Assembly: GCF_020829495.1 (NCBI RefSeq) | Contig: NZ_JAIVFQ010000017.1 | Location: 1 to 64,000, forward strand | Source of the DNA: Nostoc favosum CHAB5714 | Lineage (GTDB): Bacteria; Cyanobacteriota; Cyanobacteriia; Cyanobacteriales; Nostocaceae | Reading direction: 5' to 3' | DNA length: 64,000 nt | In this document: positions 9,954 to 18,871 of the stretch, one piece after another | Layout: every line of letters starts with the position of its first letter | Numbering within the stretch: position 1 is the stretch's first letter | The notes under the pieces: generated by a model | Told to the model about the DNA's origin: nothing | Seen by the model: the letters and a program-made list of their open reading frames with translations, nothing else | Database searches by the model: none | Program-made: the position numbers and the translations under genes

Positions 9954-10689
9954 TTTTGTCCTCCAGACACCACAGTAATTTGAGTTTCTTTTATATTTTC
10001 TTTAGATTTTCTCATCCACTGGTATTGTAAACTATTCAATACAATTACCAGACAGATGATATTGAGTCGTTAATTGACTACCTTGTTTAGGGTAGTAGAT
10101 CAGGTTTTTGAGCGCCGTATCAAACTATTCAGTTTGCAAATTAAAAATCTCGGACAGAATTGCTAAATTTAACTATATCTTTATACACTTATGTCGGGGT
10201 AGATTCTTACAAGAAGCGATCCGCTTTAAGAGTAACTTAAATCTAGCACTAGTCAACTACAGAAAAGTTACATATTTCGCTTTTATTGGCGACGTGCAGC
10301 CTAAATGAGTGTTATTAGAAGCTATAACGTAGTTTTACATCGTTATAGTGTCTTTTTTAGATGTTTCCTCTGTTCTCTTTCTAACGTAGATTTTGGTATA
10401 GACAAAGAATTAAGTATACCAAATTCGCTCCTCCTGTATATATAAAGTTGAGCAGATAACAGTACAAATTTCATATTCAGTACTATAAGCAGGTTAGTTA
10501 TAGTTCTTTATACAAACTTTACGTAATTAATAGACAAGTGTGTAGAATCCACAATGGATAAACTCAACACTGACAATACCTAAACTCAGCAGAGAAATGT
10601 TGCCATTTAGGCAATATTATTTTCAGCTATTTTTTCTACATACCAGCCATGTGCGCTTAACCTAATTACTTCTGCTCTTTCTCCCCTTG
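9954..10689. other. Gene-free stretch with one terminator-like hairpin
   Basis: About 740 bp, AT-rich. At 10322-10357 there is CTATAACG / CGTTATAG (8-bp stem, 11-nt loop) followed by six T on the + strand. No intact gene ends in front of it, so it is either the remains of a lost gene or an unannotated small RNA end. The left part should contain the DUF1815 promoter. Nothing else recognisable. Confidence 0.4.
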
Positions 10690-10880
10690 CTTGCTTGGGG
10701 GATGGTCATGATGGAGTGTGGAATCTGTTTGCAGAAATTGGCAGCACCGCACATCGGCAGGAAATTTTAGACTGGTATCACCTCAAAGAGAATCAATACA
10801 TCGGTTGGTGGGTCGCTCAAACGCCTGAAAGCGGCAGAGATATTTCTTTGGCATTTTGGCATTTTCTCATTCCCTGGCTG
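10690..10880 (+). pseudogene. Transposase relic (ISKra4-like), frameshifted
   Basis: One frame reads GDGHDGVWNLFAEIG...RQEILDWYHLKEN. The sequence then continues in the +1 frame as VGGSLKRLKAAEIFLW. Together these match, from memory, a conserved block of ISKra4-type transposases (GDGHxGVW ... ILDWYHLxENLxKVGGSLKRLK). Only about 60 codons survive, with one frameshift and no ends visible. It abuts leuD. Confidence 0.7.
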
Positions 10881-10902
10881 ATAACCAGAGAATAAGAAAA
10901 TC

Positions 10903-11511
10903 CTAACTTGCAGCTAAATTGCCCCAACCAACGTAGGGTAATTTTGCAGCCGTTACCCGAACTTGGTCAGCATTGGCTACCAACTGACCGCAAGCGTCCC
11001 AAGTTCCAGAAATAAATGTGCTTCTTGTCCCTTCACCGATCGCAACTGGGGCGGTGTAATCACCAATTTGCACTTGCAAGGTTTCCAAATTCACTGTCAC
11101 GGCGGCTTGGGGATTGGCAGCGACTAACTCTTGCAGTTGTTTAACAGTAACAGCATCGGCTGTCACACAAGGTATGCCCATTGCCACACAGTTACCAAAA
11201 AAGATTTCGGCGAAGCTTTCACCGATTAAAGCTTGGATTCCCCATTTTGCGATCGCTTGGGGTGCGTGTTCCCGTGATGAACCACAGCCAAAATTTCTAT
11301 TGACTATTAAAATATTCGCCCCTTGGTACTGGGGTTGGTCAAAGGGATGTTCACCTTTAAGTGCTGTCCGGTCATCGATAAACGCACCTTCACCTAACCC
11401 ATCAAAGGTAACGGCTTTCAAATATCGCGCGGGAATGATGCGATCGGTATCTATATCATTGCCCACTAAGGGTATGCCACGCCCTGAAACTGTTTTAACT
11501 TCACTCACCAT
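10903..11511 (-). CDS. leuD: 3-isopropylmalate dehydratase, small subunit
   Basis: 202 residues. It carries the swivel-domain landmarks of Leu[17 protein letters not shown] near the start and [14 protein letters not shown] with the substrate-binding loop. With LeuC it isomerises 2- to 3-isopropylmalate in leucine synthesis (cytoplasm). It lies 64 bp downstream of leuC on the same strand, so the pair is almost certainly one operon. Confidence 0.96.
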   Translation of the reverse strand: MVSEVKTVSGRGIPLVGNDIDTDRIIPARYLKAVTFDGLGEGAFIDDRTALKGEHPFDQPQYQGANILIVNRNFGCGSSREHAPQAIAKWGIQALIGESFAEIFFGNCVAMGIPCVTADAVTVKQLQELVAANPQAAVTVNLETLQVQIGDYTAPVAIGEGTRSTFISGTWDACGQLVANADQVRVTAAKLPYVGWGNLAAS

Positions 11512-11575
11512 AAACTTAAGTTCTTACTTGAATTATTGAAATTTCTCCATTCCCCTCCTTGCTTTTGGGGTGGGG

Positions 11576-12979
11576 TTACAGCAACTCGCGTACATCAGAG
11601 ACTTCGCCTTTAATCGCAGCAGTGGCGACCATTGCCGGACTCATTAATAATGTCCGACCGGAAGAGGAACCCTGTCTTCCTTTAAAGTTGCGGTTGGAGG
11701 AAGAAGCGCTGATTTGTCTTCCTTGTAGCTTATCGGGGTTCATAGCTAGACACATAGAACATCCTGGTTCCCGCCACTCAAATCCGGCTTCCTGAAAGAT
11801 TTTATCCAGTCCTTCAGCTTCCGCCTCTTCTTTCACCCGTTCAGAACCAGGGACAACAAAGGCTTTGATTCCTTCTGCAACGTGGCGACCTTTGGCTATT
11901 TTCGCCGCTTCTCGCAAATCAGTAATTCTGCCGTTGGTGCAACTCCCAATAAAGCAAACATCTATTTTAGTGCCCTTGATGGGTTGACCAGGATATAAAT
12001 CCATGTAGCGGTAAGCTTCTTCAGCAATAAATCGGTCTTCTTCCAGCAGCTCTTCTGGTTGAGGCACTGACTGGTTAACACCGATACCTTGACCGGGAGT
12101 AATCCCCCAGGTGACAGTAGGAGAGATTTCCGCAGCGTTGAATAGCACTATATCATCGTACTGGGCATTAGCATCGCTCTTGATGGAATCCCACCAAGCC
12201 ACTGCTTTATCCCAATCTGCATTTTTGGGTGCAAAATCTCTGCCTTTGAGGTAATCGTAGGTGACTTGATCGGGATTGACGTAGCCGCATCTAGCACCGC
12301 CTTCGATCGCCATATTGCAGACAGTCATCCTCTCTTCCATATTCATTTGTTCAAATGTCGTACCTGCAAATTCGTAAGCATAGCCCACGCCACCTTTAAC
12401 ACCAAGTGAGCGGATGATATGTAAAATTACATCTTTGGCGTAAACACCAGGGTTGAGAGTGCCGTTAACTGCGATTTTGCGGACTTTCAGTTTGGAGAGA
12501 GCAAGGGTTTGGGAAGCAAGAACATCCCGGACTTGGCTAGTACCAATACCAAATGCGATCGCACCAAATGCCCCATGACTGGAAGTGTGGCTATCTCCAC
12601 AAGCGATCGTCATTCCTGGCTGAGTCAGCCCAAGTTCTGGAGCGATCACATGAACTATACCCTGACTACCAGAACCGATATTGTAAAAAGTTATGTTATT
12701 TTCTTGACAGTTACTTTCGAGCGCCTGAATCATTTCTTCTGCCAAGCTATCGGCAAAGGGACGCGCCTGGTTTTCTGTAGGCACAATATGATCGACTGTG
12801 GCGACGGTACGCTGTGGAAACAGGACTTTTAGACCCCTCTCGCGTAACATAGCAAAGGCTTGGGGACTGGTGACTTCATGAATTAGGTGAAGCCCGATAA
12901 ATAGTTGCGTCAGTCCTGAGGGAAGTGTACCAACGGTGTGTAAGTCCCAAACTTTATCAAACAGGGTACCTTTGCTCAT
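11576..12979 (-). CDS. leuC: 3-isopropylmalate dehydratase, large subunit
   Basis: 467 residues, full length. The aconitase-fold [4Fe-4S] ligands are visible in [10 protein letters not shown] (one Cys) and GCSMCLAMN (two Cys); [20 protein letters not shown] is another family block. First gene of leuC-leuD; the ATG at 12979 starts the conserved [14 protein letters not shown]. No leader peptide or T-box-like structure was seen in the 150 bp upstream. Confidence 0.97.
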   Translation of the reverse strand: MSKGTLFDKVWDLHTVGTLPSGLTQLFIGLHLIHEVTSPQAFAMLRERGLKVLFPQRTVATVDHIVPTENQARPFADSLAEEMIQALESNCQENNITFYNIGSGSQGIVHVIAPELGLTQPGMTIACGDSHTSSHGAFGAIAFGIGTSQVRDVLASQTLALSKLKVRKIAVNGTLNPGVYAKDVILHIIRSLGVKGGVGYAYEFAGTTFEQMNMEERMTVCNMAIEGGARCGYVNPDQVTYDYLKGRDFAPKNADWDKAVAWWDSIKSDANAQYDDIVLFNAAEISPTVTWGITPGQGIGVNQSVPQPEELLEEDRFIAEEAYRYMDLYPGQPIKGTKIDVCFIGSCTNGRITDLREAAKIAKGRHVAEGIKAFVVPGSERVKEEAEAEGLDKIFQEAGFEWREPGCSMCLAMNPDKLQGRQISASSSNRNFKGRQGSSSGRTLLMSPAMVATAAIKGEVSDVRELL

Positions 12980-13137
12980 ACGTCAATCAATATTTCAAGA
13001 GTCCGGTCTTAAATAGTATCAAAAAAAAGTCTCGGTTTTGGCAGATCACTTAATATTACTTACACCTTTGCCCTCTTATTTCTCTGTGCCGCGCCAGTTG
13101 CTACAACGGGGGGAACCCCCGCGTCGATATTGCTGAT

Positions 13138-13386
13138 GTGCTGCTAGCGATCGCTCGTCGTGTGAGTCAAAGTCTGGATAAAATTACTTTGGAGTCACCC
13201 AACAAGTTTAATGAGTTGCTGCAAGGTGCTTGGAAGGTCTTAAACTCCGAGGTGACGGCGGGAAAACTTAAGGTTCCGGTGCTTGGTGATGTCAGTTTAT
13301 CCGCAGATAAAATGTTAATCCGGTTTTGGCAGAGGCGAGAGAACTACAGTGAGAAATCAGGGAACCGAAAAACAATTAGATTATGA
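13138..13386 (+). CDS. Small protein, unknown, first of three coupled genes
   Basis: 82 residues from GTG at 13138. Mixed polar sequence (VSQSLDKITLESPNKFNELLQGAWKVLNSEV) with no recognised domain. The DNA just upstream (13080-13135) belongs to a dispersed repeat also found near 29720, so the frame may be a 5'-truncated remnant whose start was supplied by the repeat. Its stop overlaps the next start (ATGA at 13383-13386), a translational-coupling arrangement. Confidence 0.4.
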   Translation: MLLAIARRVSQSLDKITLESPNKFNELLQGAWKVLNSEVTAGKLKVPVLGDVSLSADKMLIRFWQRRENYSEKSGNRKTIRL

Positions 13387-13583
13387 AACCAGAAACCAAA
13401 AATGTTTTGTTAAAAGCTTACGCACAATTGCACCAAATCACAGAAGAATTGTACTCAGCCTCAGATAAAGCTGTAGAAAACAACGATTTTGAGGACGCTA
13501 GCTTACTCGCTAGCAGAGCAGATAGACTTTATGAAGAGATAGAAAATTTAGAGATTGTAATTTCAGAACAGGAGGAAATATGA
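13383..13583 (+). CDS. Small helical protein, unknown, second of three coupled genes
   Basis: 66 residues, acidic and predicted fully alpha-helical (LLKAYAQLHQITEELYSASDKAVENNDFEDASLLASRADRL...). Its start overlaps the preceding stop and its stop overlaps the following start, both as ATGA. The size and heptad-like hydrophobic spacing suggest a coiled-coil partner protein. Function not recognised. Confidence 0.55.
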   Translation: MKPETKNVLLKAYAQLHQITEELYSASDKAVENNDFEDASLLASRADRLYEEIENLEIVISEQEEI

Positions 13584-13768
13584 AAACAATCCAAGAGTTA
13601 AAGACTCGTATTCAAGAACTCAGTAAACAAGCTGTTGAATTTAGTAGAAAAGCATCTGAAGTGTGTTTAAGTGACCGTCAGCAAGCCAAGTATTTTAGAC
13701 AGCAAGCAAGAGAAGCTAGCAAACGCGCTCAAGTATTGATACAGGAGTTAAAACGCCAGGAAGTTTAA
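13580..13768 (+). CDS. Small basic helical protein, unknown, third of three coupled genes
   Basis: 62 residues, basic, with continuous helix propensity (KTIQELKTRIQELSKQAVEFSRKASEV...). A good ribosome site (CAGGAGG at 13568-13574) lies before the ATG at 13580, which overlaps the previous stop. The acidic/basic pair of helical proteins encoded back to back suggests a complex. Immediately downstream lies a ruined nSTAND gene, so the trio may once have been part of a signalling or defence operon (inference only). Confidence 0.5.
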   Translation: MKTIQELKTRIQELSKQAVEFSRKASEVCLSDRQQAKYFRQQAREASKRAQVLIQELKRQEV

Positions 13769-14562
13769 TTTTGCACTCTAGATTTACGTCAGCTTATGAC
13801 AAACTCGCAACCACCAGAAGATAACCATGTAAACAGCGATGTCTACGACGGGCTATTCGGCGTCGCTCTCTGAAACAATTAGCTTGGCGATCAAATCCTC
13901 CGTGGGACAGTTTAAGCTGATTTTGGCACGGTGTAATTATGCTAGAGAGCGCGATCGCTTAATCTCCAGATTGCGGGAAATTTGTCAAGCTGAAATTCGT
14001 GTTTTGGCGGTACAGCAATCCAACAGGACTCTTTATACTGCCATTCAGGAAGAATTCGGCGAAAAAATACCAGCCTGTGTGATGGTTGTGGGTTTGGAAT
14101 CAGTGCAGAATTTATCTGTGATGTTAACTTCTGCGAATCAGGTGCGGGAGGAGTTTCGCAAGAATTTTGCTTTTCCCTTAGTGTTGTGGATTGACGATGA
14201 AATCTACAAACAACTAATACAGCTTGCGCCAGATTTGGAAAGTTGGGCAACTACGAGAAATTTTGCCATATCAACACAGGAATTAGTAGATTTTATCATC
14301 CAAACCGCTAATCAATGGTTTAGTAATAACTTAAAATTTAGCGTAGATGAATATATTAAACTGGAAAATAAGTTAGAAGCAGCGCAAAAATATTTACTCA
14401 AAAAGCCAGATGTTTATAATTTAGAAATTCAAGCAAATTTAGAATCTTTGTTAGGTTTTATCAAACAGATAAATAATCAAAAAGATTCGGCGTTAGAGCA
14501 TTATCATAAAGCTTACAAGCTTTGGCAGGAAAGTAATAATTTAGAACGGCAGGCAAAAATCC

Positions 14563-14694
14563 CTGACTTTTCAGGCCATGTGGAAAACCTAACCCCCCAG
14601 CTCCCTTTCCTATTAGGGAAGGGGGAGAATTCAAAGCCTCTCTCCTTGCAGGAGAGAGGTTTGGAGAGAGGTTTTCCAGATCCTCCTATGAAAA
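14563..14694. mobile_element. 132-bp repeat element inserted in the nSTAND relic
   Basis: The segment is bounded by a perfect 15-bp direct repeat (GGCAGGCAAAAATCC at 14548-14562 and 14695-14709), as expected of a target duplication. Inside, TGGAAAACCT and AGGTTTTCCA form subterminal inverted repeats, and GC-rich hairpins fill the middle. Removing it restores the reading RQAKILAEIGF. No coding capacity, so any mobility would be in trans. Confidence 0.65.
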
Positions 14695-14767
14695 GGCAGG
14701 CAAAAATCCTCGCTGAAATAGGCTTTTAGGAAAAAGTGGGGAGTGGGGAGAGTTAGAACCTCAACGT

Positions 14768-14990
14768 TCAGCCTTTGAACTCGGAACTTCGACCTCTGAA
14801 CTCGGAACTTCAGCCTTTGAACTCGGAACTTCGACCTCTGAACTCGGAACTTCAGCCTTTGAACTCGGAACTTCGACCTCTGAACTCGGAACTTCGACCT
14901 CTGAACTCGGAACTTCGACCTCTGAACTCGGAACTTCGACCTCAAAACCTCAACGTTCGACTTTTGAACTTGGAACTTCGACCTCAGAAC
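14768..14990. repeat. Array of 21-bp tandem repeats
   Basis: About ten units of the type TGAACTCGGAACTTCGACCTC, alternating between a CGACCTC and a CAGCCTT version, slightly decayed at the right end. Because 21 is a multiple of 3 the array is open in one frame on each strand: PLNSELR repeats on + and RVQRSKF repeats on -. There are no spacers, so it is a minisatellite and not CRISPR. It sits inside the decayed nSTAND gene. Confidence 0.9.
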
Positions 14991-15337
14991 CTCAAAATCC
15001 CCACTCTGTACAGACGCTATTAATCGCGTCTCTCCCCACTCCCCACTCTCTCCTCTCCCAACTCCGCAAAAACGAACAGCACAACCTCCGCACAGTACTA
15101 ATTTTTGATCAATTTGAGGCTTCTGGCAGTGGTGACAACACCATCAAACTCTGGGATGTCAGACAGGCAAAGCCATCAAAACCCTGACTGGGCATAGCAG
15201 TAGGGTCAGTAGCGTCGGATTCAGCCCCGATGGCAAGACACTGGCTTCTGGCAGTGGTGACACCTTACCCTTTTCCCCACTTCTGCAAGAAGTCTAATAT
15301 ATGAAATAGACGAAATAGATAATCACAAGGTGGAAGG

Positions 15338-15952
15338 ATGGCATACAGCGATTTTAGTCTCGCTAAGGTGAAAAAGAGTTTTGACTTAACACTTGATGAA
15401 ACTCGTAATTTATTTGCTGATACAAAACCTGTTACACCATCAGAAACTCTCAGGACAATTTTAATAGATTACATTCCTTTAGCAACTGCAATTTCAACCG
15501 AAAAAGCTAGGTCAGAGTTTTTAATCGCACCAATACTGGCAGAGGTTAGACGCTTCTTAAATAATAAAATCTCACTGTTCTCTGGAAATGAATTTAATGT
15601 TGATGCAACTCAAGACTTGCAAGGCTTTTGCGATTACATTATCAGCAATTCCCAAGAGCAATTATTTATTTCTGCTCCGGTAATGTTTATTTTTGAAGCG
15701 AAAAAAGAAGATATTATCGGTGGTCTGGGTCAATGTGTAGCGGCAATGATTGCGGCGCAGTTGTTCAATCAAAATCAAGGTAATGAAGTTGGGCGAATTT
15801 ATGGCTCGGTTACTAGTGGAACTAACTGGAAGTTTTTATTTTTAGAAGAGACGACTGTTTATATAGATTCGACTGAGTACTATATTAAAGAAGTTGATAA
15901 AATTTTGGGTATTTTGTTGCAACCTTTTCAGCCTGTTTTAACTGCTGTTTGA
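15338..15952 (+). CDS. Putative PD-(D/E)XK nuclease-fold protein
   Basis: 204 residues with a ribosome site (GGTGGAAGGATG) at the ATG. After an N-terminal helical part comes a segment reading DLQGFCDYIISNSQEQLFISAPVMFIFEAKKEDIIGGLGQCVAAMIAAQ. The GFCDY...FEAKKE spacing fits the D...ExK catalytic core of the restriction-endonuclease-like fold, followed by a helix with a conserved Q/A pattern. Proteins like this are common and uncharacterised in filamentous cyanobacteria. The nuclease assignment is inferred from motif spacing alone. It follows the nSTAND relic in the same direction. Confidence 0.6.
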   Translation: MAYSDFSLAKVKKSFDLTLDETRNLFADTKPVTPSETLRTILIDYIPLATAISTEKARSEFLIAPILAEVRRFLNNKISLFSGNEFNVDATQDLQGFCDYIISNSQEQLFISAPVMFIFEAKKEDIIGGLGQCVAAMIAAQLFNQNQGNEVGRIYGSVTSGTNWKFLFLEETTVYIDSTEYYIKEVDKILGILLQPFQPVLTAV

Positions 15953-16056
15953 ATGTATAGCAGGTGATGATATAACTTACCTGGTCACGGTTTAAAATTT
16001 GTTGAAAAATAAGAGAAGTTAGAAAACTCGTCCACCATTAACACTATTCAATTGAT

Positions 16057-16809
16057 ATGAGTCTATATTGTTTAGTTCACGGTGCCTTCCAAGCCACTTG
16101 GTGTTGGGATTTGCTAATTCACTACTTAGAAGCACAGGGTCACAAAACTGTAGCAGTGGATTTGCCAATTGAAAGTGCATCTGCTACTTTGTCCCAATTT
16201 GCAGATGTAGTAATTCAAGCGCTGCCAAAAACTGATGATGATATTGTCCTAGTCGGTCACTCAATGGCTGGTACTATAATTCCCCTGGTTGCAGAAGCGG
16301 TAAAAGTGCGTCAACTAGTGTTTGTGGCTGCGCTACTCCCCTATCCTGGAATCAGTACACTCGACCAATTTTCTCATCGTCTTGATTCTGATACGCTCAA
16401 ATCATTTAATTACCAACCAAAAGAGCCAAGTATACTCGAACAATTCCACGATGAGCCTGATATGTATGAACCAGCTTCCGTAGGGAAAGATTATTCAGAC
16501 GAAGCAGTATTAAGGAATTTTTTCTTTCATGATTGTCAACCAGATGTAGCACAGTGGGCAATCTCGAAAAGTCGTTCGCAACAATCTATGGCATATATGT
16601 TTGAAACGAATCCTCTAAAAGCTTTGCCGCATGTTGAGCGTAAATATATTGTTTGTACCAATGACCGAATAATATCTCCTACATGGTCACGCTATGCTGC
16701 ACGCAAGCGCTTAGGAGTTGATGCCGTTGAGCTACCTTCTGGACATTGCCCACATCTGTCTCGTCCTGACCTTCTTGCTTCAGTATTACAGCAGTTTTCA
16801 TGTATTTGA
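16057..16809 (+). CDS. Alpha/beta hydrolase, plant-esterase (SABP2/MES) like
   Basis: 250 residues. It begins directly with the oxyanion-hole strand LVHGAFQATWCWD (HG at 8-9), has the nucleophile elbow VGHSMAG with Ser, and ends with SGHCPHLSRPDLLASVL containing the catalytic His. This short form with HGAxxxxWCW resembles methyl-salicylate/pyrethroid-type esterases and hydroxynitrile lyases. Cytoplasmic, substrate unknown. Monocistronic. Confidence 0.85.
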   Translation: MSLYCLVHGAFQATWCWDLLIHYLEAQGHKTVAVDLPIESASATLSQFADVVIQALPKTDDDIVLVGHSMAGTIIPLVAEAVKVRQLVFVAALLPYPGISTLDQFSHRLDSDTLKSFNYQPKEPSILEQFHDEPDMYEPASVGKDYSDEAVLRNFFFHDCQPDVAQWAISKSRSQQSMAYMFETNPLKALPHVERKYIVCTNDRIISPTWSRYAARKRLGVDAVELPSGHCPHLSRPDLLASVLQQFSCI

Positions 16810-16983
16810 ACCACATCTGTTGTAAGGGTAAAGCGCATTGCTAAACCCCTACCGCGTGGTCTATTTACCTGAAAATAGCTGTAACTAATGATTAATTGTT
16901 TGAGCAGTTTTCGCTTGGGTCAATTGTTGGCATGTGCAACGCCGATATTAGTAGCCGCTCAATTAGAGATTGTCAATCCATTT
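16810..16983. other. Spacer before the tRNA-Val terminator
   Basis: 174 bp between the esterase stop and the tRNA-Val terminator. No gene or hairpin of note. Confidence 0.3.
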
Positions 16984-17022
16984 AAAAAAGGCTAGAAACC
17001 GCATCTAAGCTGTCTCTAGCCT
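16984..17022 (-). terminator. Terminator of tRNA-Val
   Basis: Inverted repeat AGGCTAGA ... TCTAGCCT. On the minus strand the hairpin is followed by a run of T (the A-run at 16984-16989 on +), 12 nt beyond the tRNA 3' end. Confidence 0.8.
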
Positions 17023-17034
17023 TTATTTACTTAA

Positions 17035-17107
<73 letters not shown>

Positions 17108-17250
17108 TTTTGTTCAATCCTTAACTAATATAGCAAAAGATTTCGCATCGCGCTAGTAGTTTTAAGAAAATCTTTTTTTCTCTTATACTGACTCAGTATT
17201 CAGTTACTCAGCACTGGCTCAACGCCCCGCTATCGCTAACAGGATTTAGG

Positions 17251-17838
17251 ATGCCCTCTGGTCGGACGCACGATCGCATTACTATGTATGCTCTGCCATT
17301 CGTGGCGGGCGTTACTTTCTGGCAAACTCGCAGTAGCAATGCAACTTTGTTGGTTGCAGGCGGGTTTCTCTTTGGCGGGCTGATGTTTGGCCCGGATTTA
17401 GATATTTACTCTGTGCAATTTCAACGCTGGGGTTTCTTGCGCTGGATTTGGCTACCTTATCAAAAAAGTCTCCGGCATCGTTCTTTTTTATCCCACGGGC
17501 CGATTATTGGCACGATTGGGCGGATACTTTATCTGGGGTGTTTGCTTGCTATCTTGGCAATTTTCGTTTTGGCGATCGCCGAAAGGTTATGGAATCTAAG
17601 CTTTACTTGGCAAGATTTGGGTGGAACTGTGGGGCGATCGCTCGTGCAATACAATACTGAATATATCGCCCTCTTTTTGGGTTTAGAACTCGGTGCAATG
17701 AGTCATTCTCTGAGCGATTGGGGGGGTTCGGCTTATAAGCGTTTTAAAAAGCAGGGGGTTCGGGGGTTGCTTCCTAGTGGCAAAATTAAGAAGCGGAAAG
17801 TGAGGGGTGGTAGTCGTCGGGCGAGAGTGAAGAAATAA
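17251..17838 (+). CDS. DUF2227 putative metal-binding membrane protein
   Basis: 195 residues beginning MPSGRTHDRIT, the characteristic start of the DUF2227 family with its His, followed by a hydrophobic segment, FGPDLDIYS, and KSLRHRSFLSHGPIIGTIGR. The repeated H/D pairs are the presumed metal ligands, an arrangement also seen in membrane YdjM-like hydrolases. Four hydrophobic stretches; the last 25 residues are strongly basic. Function unknown. 51 bp before mazG on the same strand. Confidence 0.8.
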   Translation: MPSGRTHDRITMYALPFVAGVTFWQTRSSNATLLVAGGFLFGGLMFGPDLDIYSVQFQRWGFLRWIWLPYQKSLRHRSFLSHGPIIGTIGRILYLGCLLAILAIFVLAIAERLWNLSFTWQDLGGTVGRSLVQYNTEYIALFLGLELGAMSHSLSDWGGSAYKRFKKQGVRGLLPSGKIKKRKVRGGSRRARVKK

Positions 17839-17889
17839 TTTTTTTTAACGCAAAGGGACGCTAAGGGAAGCGCAGAGGTACGCAGAGGT

Positions 17890-18714
17890 ATGGAAAAGGT
17901 AAATGAGAGTTTGGCGGCGTTGCAGGAGTTGATTGAGGTGGTGGCGAAGTTGCGATCGCCTGATGGTGGTTGTCCGTGGGATTTGGCTCAAACTGCCCAA
18001 ACGCTGACGCCTTATGTGATTGAGGAAGCTTATGAGGTGGTGGACGCGATTAAGAGTGGGGATAAGGGTGCGATCGCACAGGAGTTAGGCGATTTATTAT
18101 TACAGGTGGTATTGCAAGCCCAAATTGCTAGCGAATCTGGGCAATTTTCTCTCAAAGAAATAACTCAGGGGATTTCCCAAAAGTTGATTCGCCGTCATCC
18201 CCATGTGTTTGGTGATGTGTCGGTTGCCAGTGTGGATGAGGTGCGGCAAAATTGGGAACAAATCAAGGCTGCGGAAAAGGGCGAAGCATCTCCAGAGGCG
18301 CAAAAACTTAGTGCTAAACTCGGTCGTTATGGGCGCACTCTTCCCCCACTGACGGCAGCAATGAAGATTTCCCAAAAAACTGCGGCGATCGGGTTTGAAT
18401 GGGAAAATATTCAGGGCGTCTGGGATAAGTTTTATGAGGAGTTGGGCGAGTTTCAACAGGCTTTAGCTGAGGAAACACCAGAACGGCAAGAAGCAGAATT
18501 AGGCGATTTACTGTTTGCAGTTATTCAGCTAGCCCGTTGGCATAATCTTGACCCCAGCACCGCTTTGCAAGGCACAAATCAACGATTTGTCCAGCGATTA
18601 GAAAAAATGGAGGCAGTTGTTGACCGTCCCCTTTCTGATTACAGTTTGGATGAGTTAGAAAACTTGTGGCAACAGGCAAAAGCTCAACTTGCTCAAAAAG
18701 GGAGTGGGGAGTAG
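17890..18714 (+). CDS. mazG: Nucleoside triphosphate pyrophosphohydrolase
   Basis: 274 residues with two MazG repeats. The first (about 20-110) has GGCPWDLAQTAQTLTPYVIEEAYEVVDAI and ELGDLLLQVVLQAQ, i.e. the EExxE...ExxD metal-binding set. The second (about 165-255) has FEWEN...ELGEF and EAELGDLLFAVIQLARW. MazG hydrolyses NTPs and dNTPs to NMPs plus PPi and limits (p)ppGpp accumulation or misincorporation; cytoplasmic dimer. Confidence 0.93.
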   Translation: MEKVNESLAALQELIEVVAKLRSPDGGCPWDLAQTAQTLTPYVIEEAYEVVDAIKSGDKGAIAQELGDLLLQVVLQAQIASESGQFSLKEITQGISQKLIRRHPHVFGDVSVASVDEVRQNWEQIKAAEKGEASPEAQKLSAKLGRYGRTLPPLTAAMKISQKTAAIGFEWENIQGVWDKFYEELGEFQQALAEETPERQEAELGDLLFAVIQLARWHNLDPSTALQGTNQRFVQRLEKMEAVVDRPLSDYSLDELENLWQQAKAQLAQKGSGE

Positions 18715-18871
18715 GGAATGGGGAATGGGGCATGGGGCATGGGCATAGGTTATTCTCCTTGTCCTCTTATCTCCCCCAGTTTTTTTCTTCTCTACAAGAC
18801 GCTGCGGGTACAATTTTGAATTTTGAATTTTGAATTTTGAATTTTGAATTGATTTCTCCCCACTCCCTTCT
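18715..18871. repeat. Heptanucleotide repeat spacer
   Basis: Runs of GGGGAAT/GGGGCAT (about 18717-18742) and four to five copies of TTTTGAA-type heptamers (about 18812-18850), the short tandem repeats typical of Nostoc-group genomes. Confidence 0.75.

Larger units (their letters stand above)
13796..15270 (+). pseudogene. Decayed TPR-nSTAND-WD40 gene
   Basis: Pieces of one large gene lie in order. A start at 13796 reads MTNSQPPEDNH and loses frame in a palindromic GATGTCTACGACGGGCTA-type repeat at about 13836-13868. A 296-residue frame (to 14729) covers an N-terminal domain (ISLAIKSSVGQFKLILARCNYARERDRLI...) and TPR-like helices. Then come a repeat insert and a 21-bp array. At about 15060-15115 there is QLRKNEQHNLRTVLIFDQFE, the Walker B block of nSTAND NTPases, fused abruptly to a WD40 repeat ([13 protein letters not shown]), and in another frame [27 protein letters not shown]. 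Most of the NTPase and the WD40 propeller are gone. nSTAND proteins often act in signalling or antiviral response; this copy is dead. Confidence 0.8.

Noticed and set aside
10108-10308. 66-codon open frame in the gene-free stretch
   Set aside because: No ribosome site, no recognisable sequence, AT-rich surroundings; kept as non-coding.
14768-14990. Possible CRISPR array
   Set aside because: Units are contiguous 21-mers with no variable spacers; it is a minisatellite.
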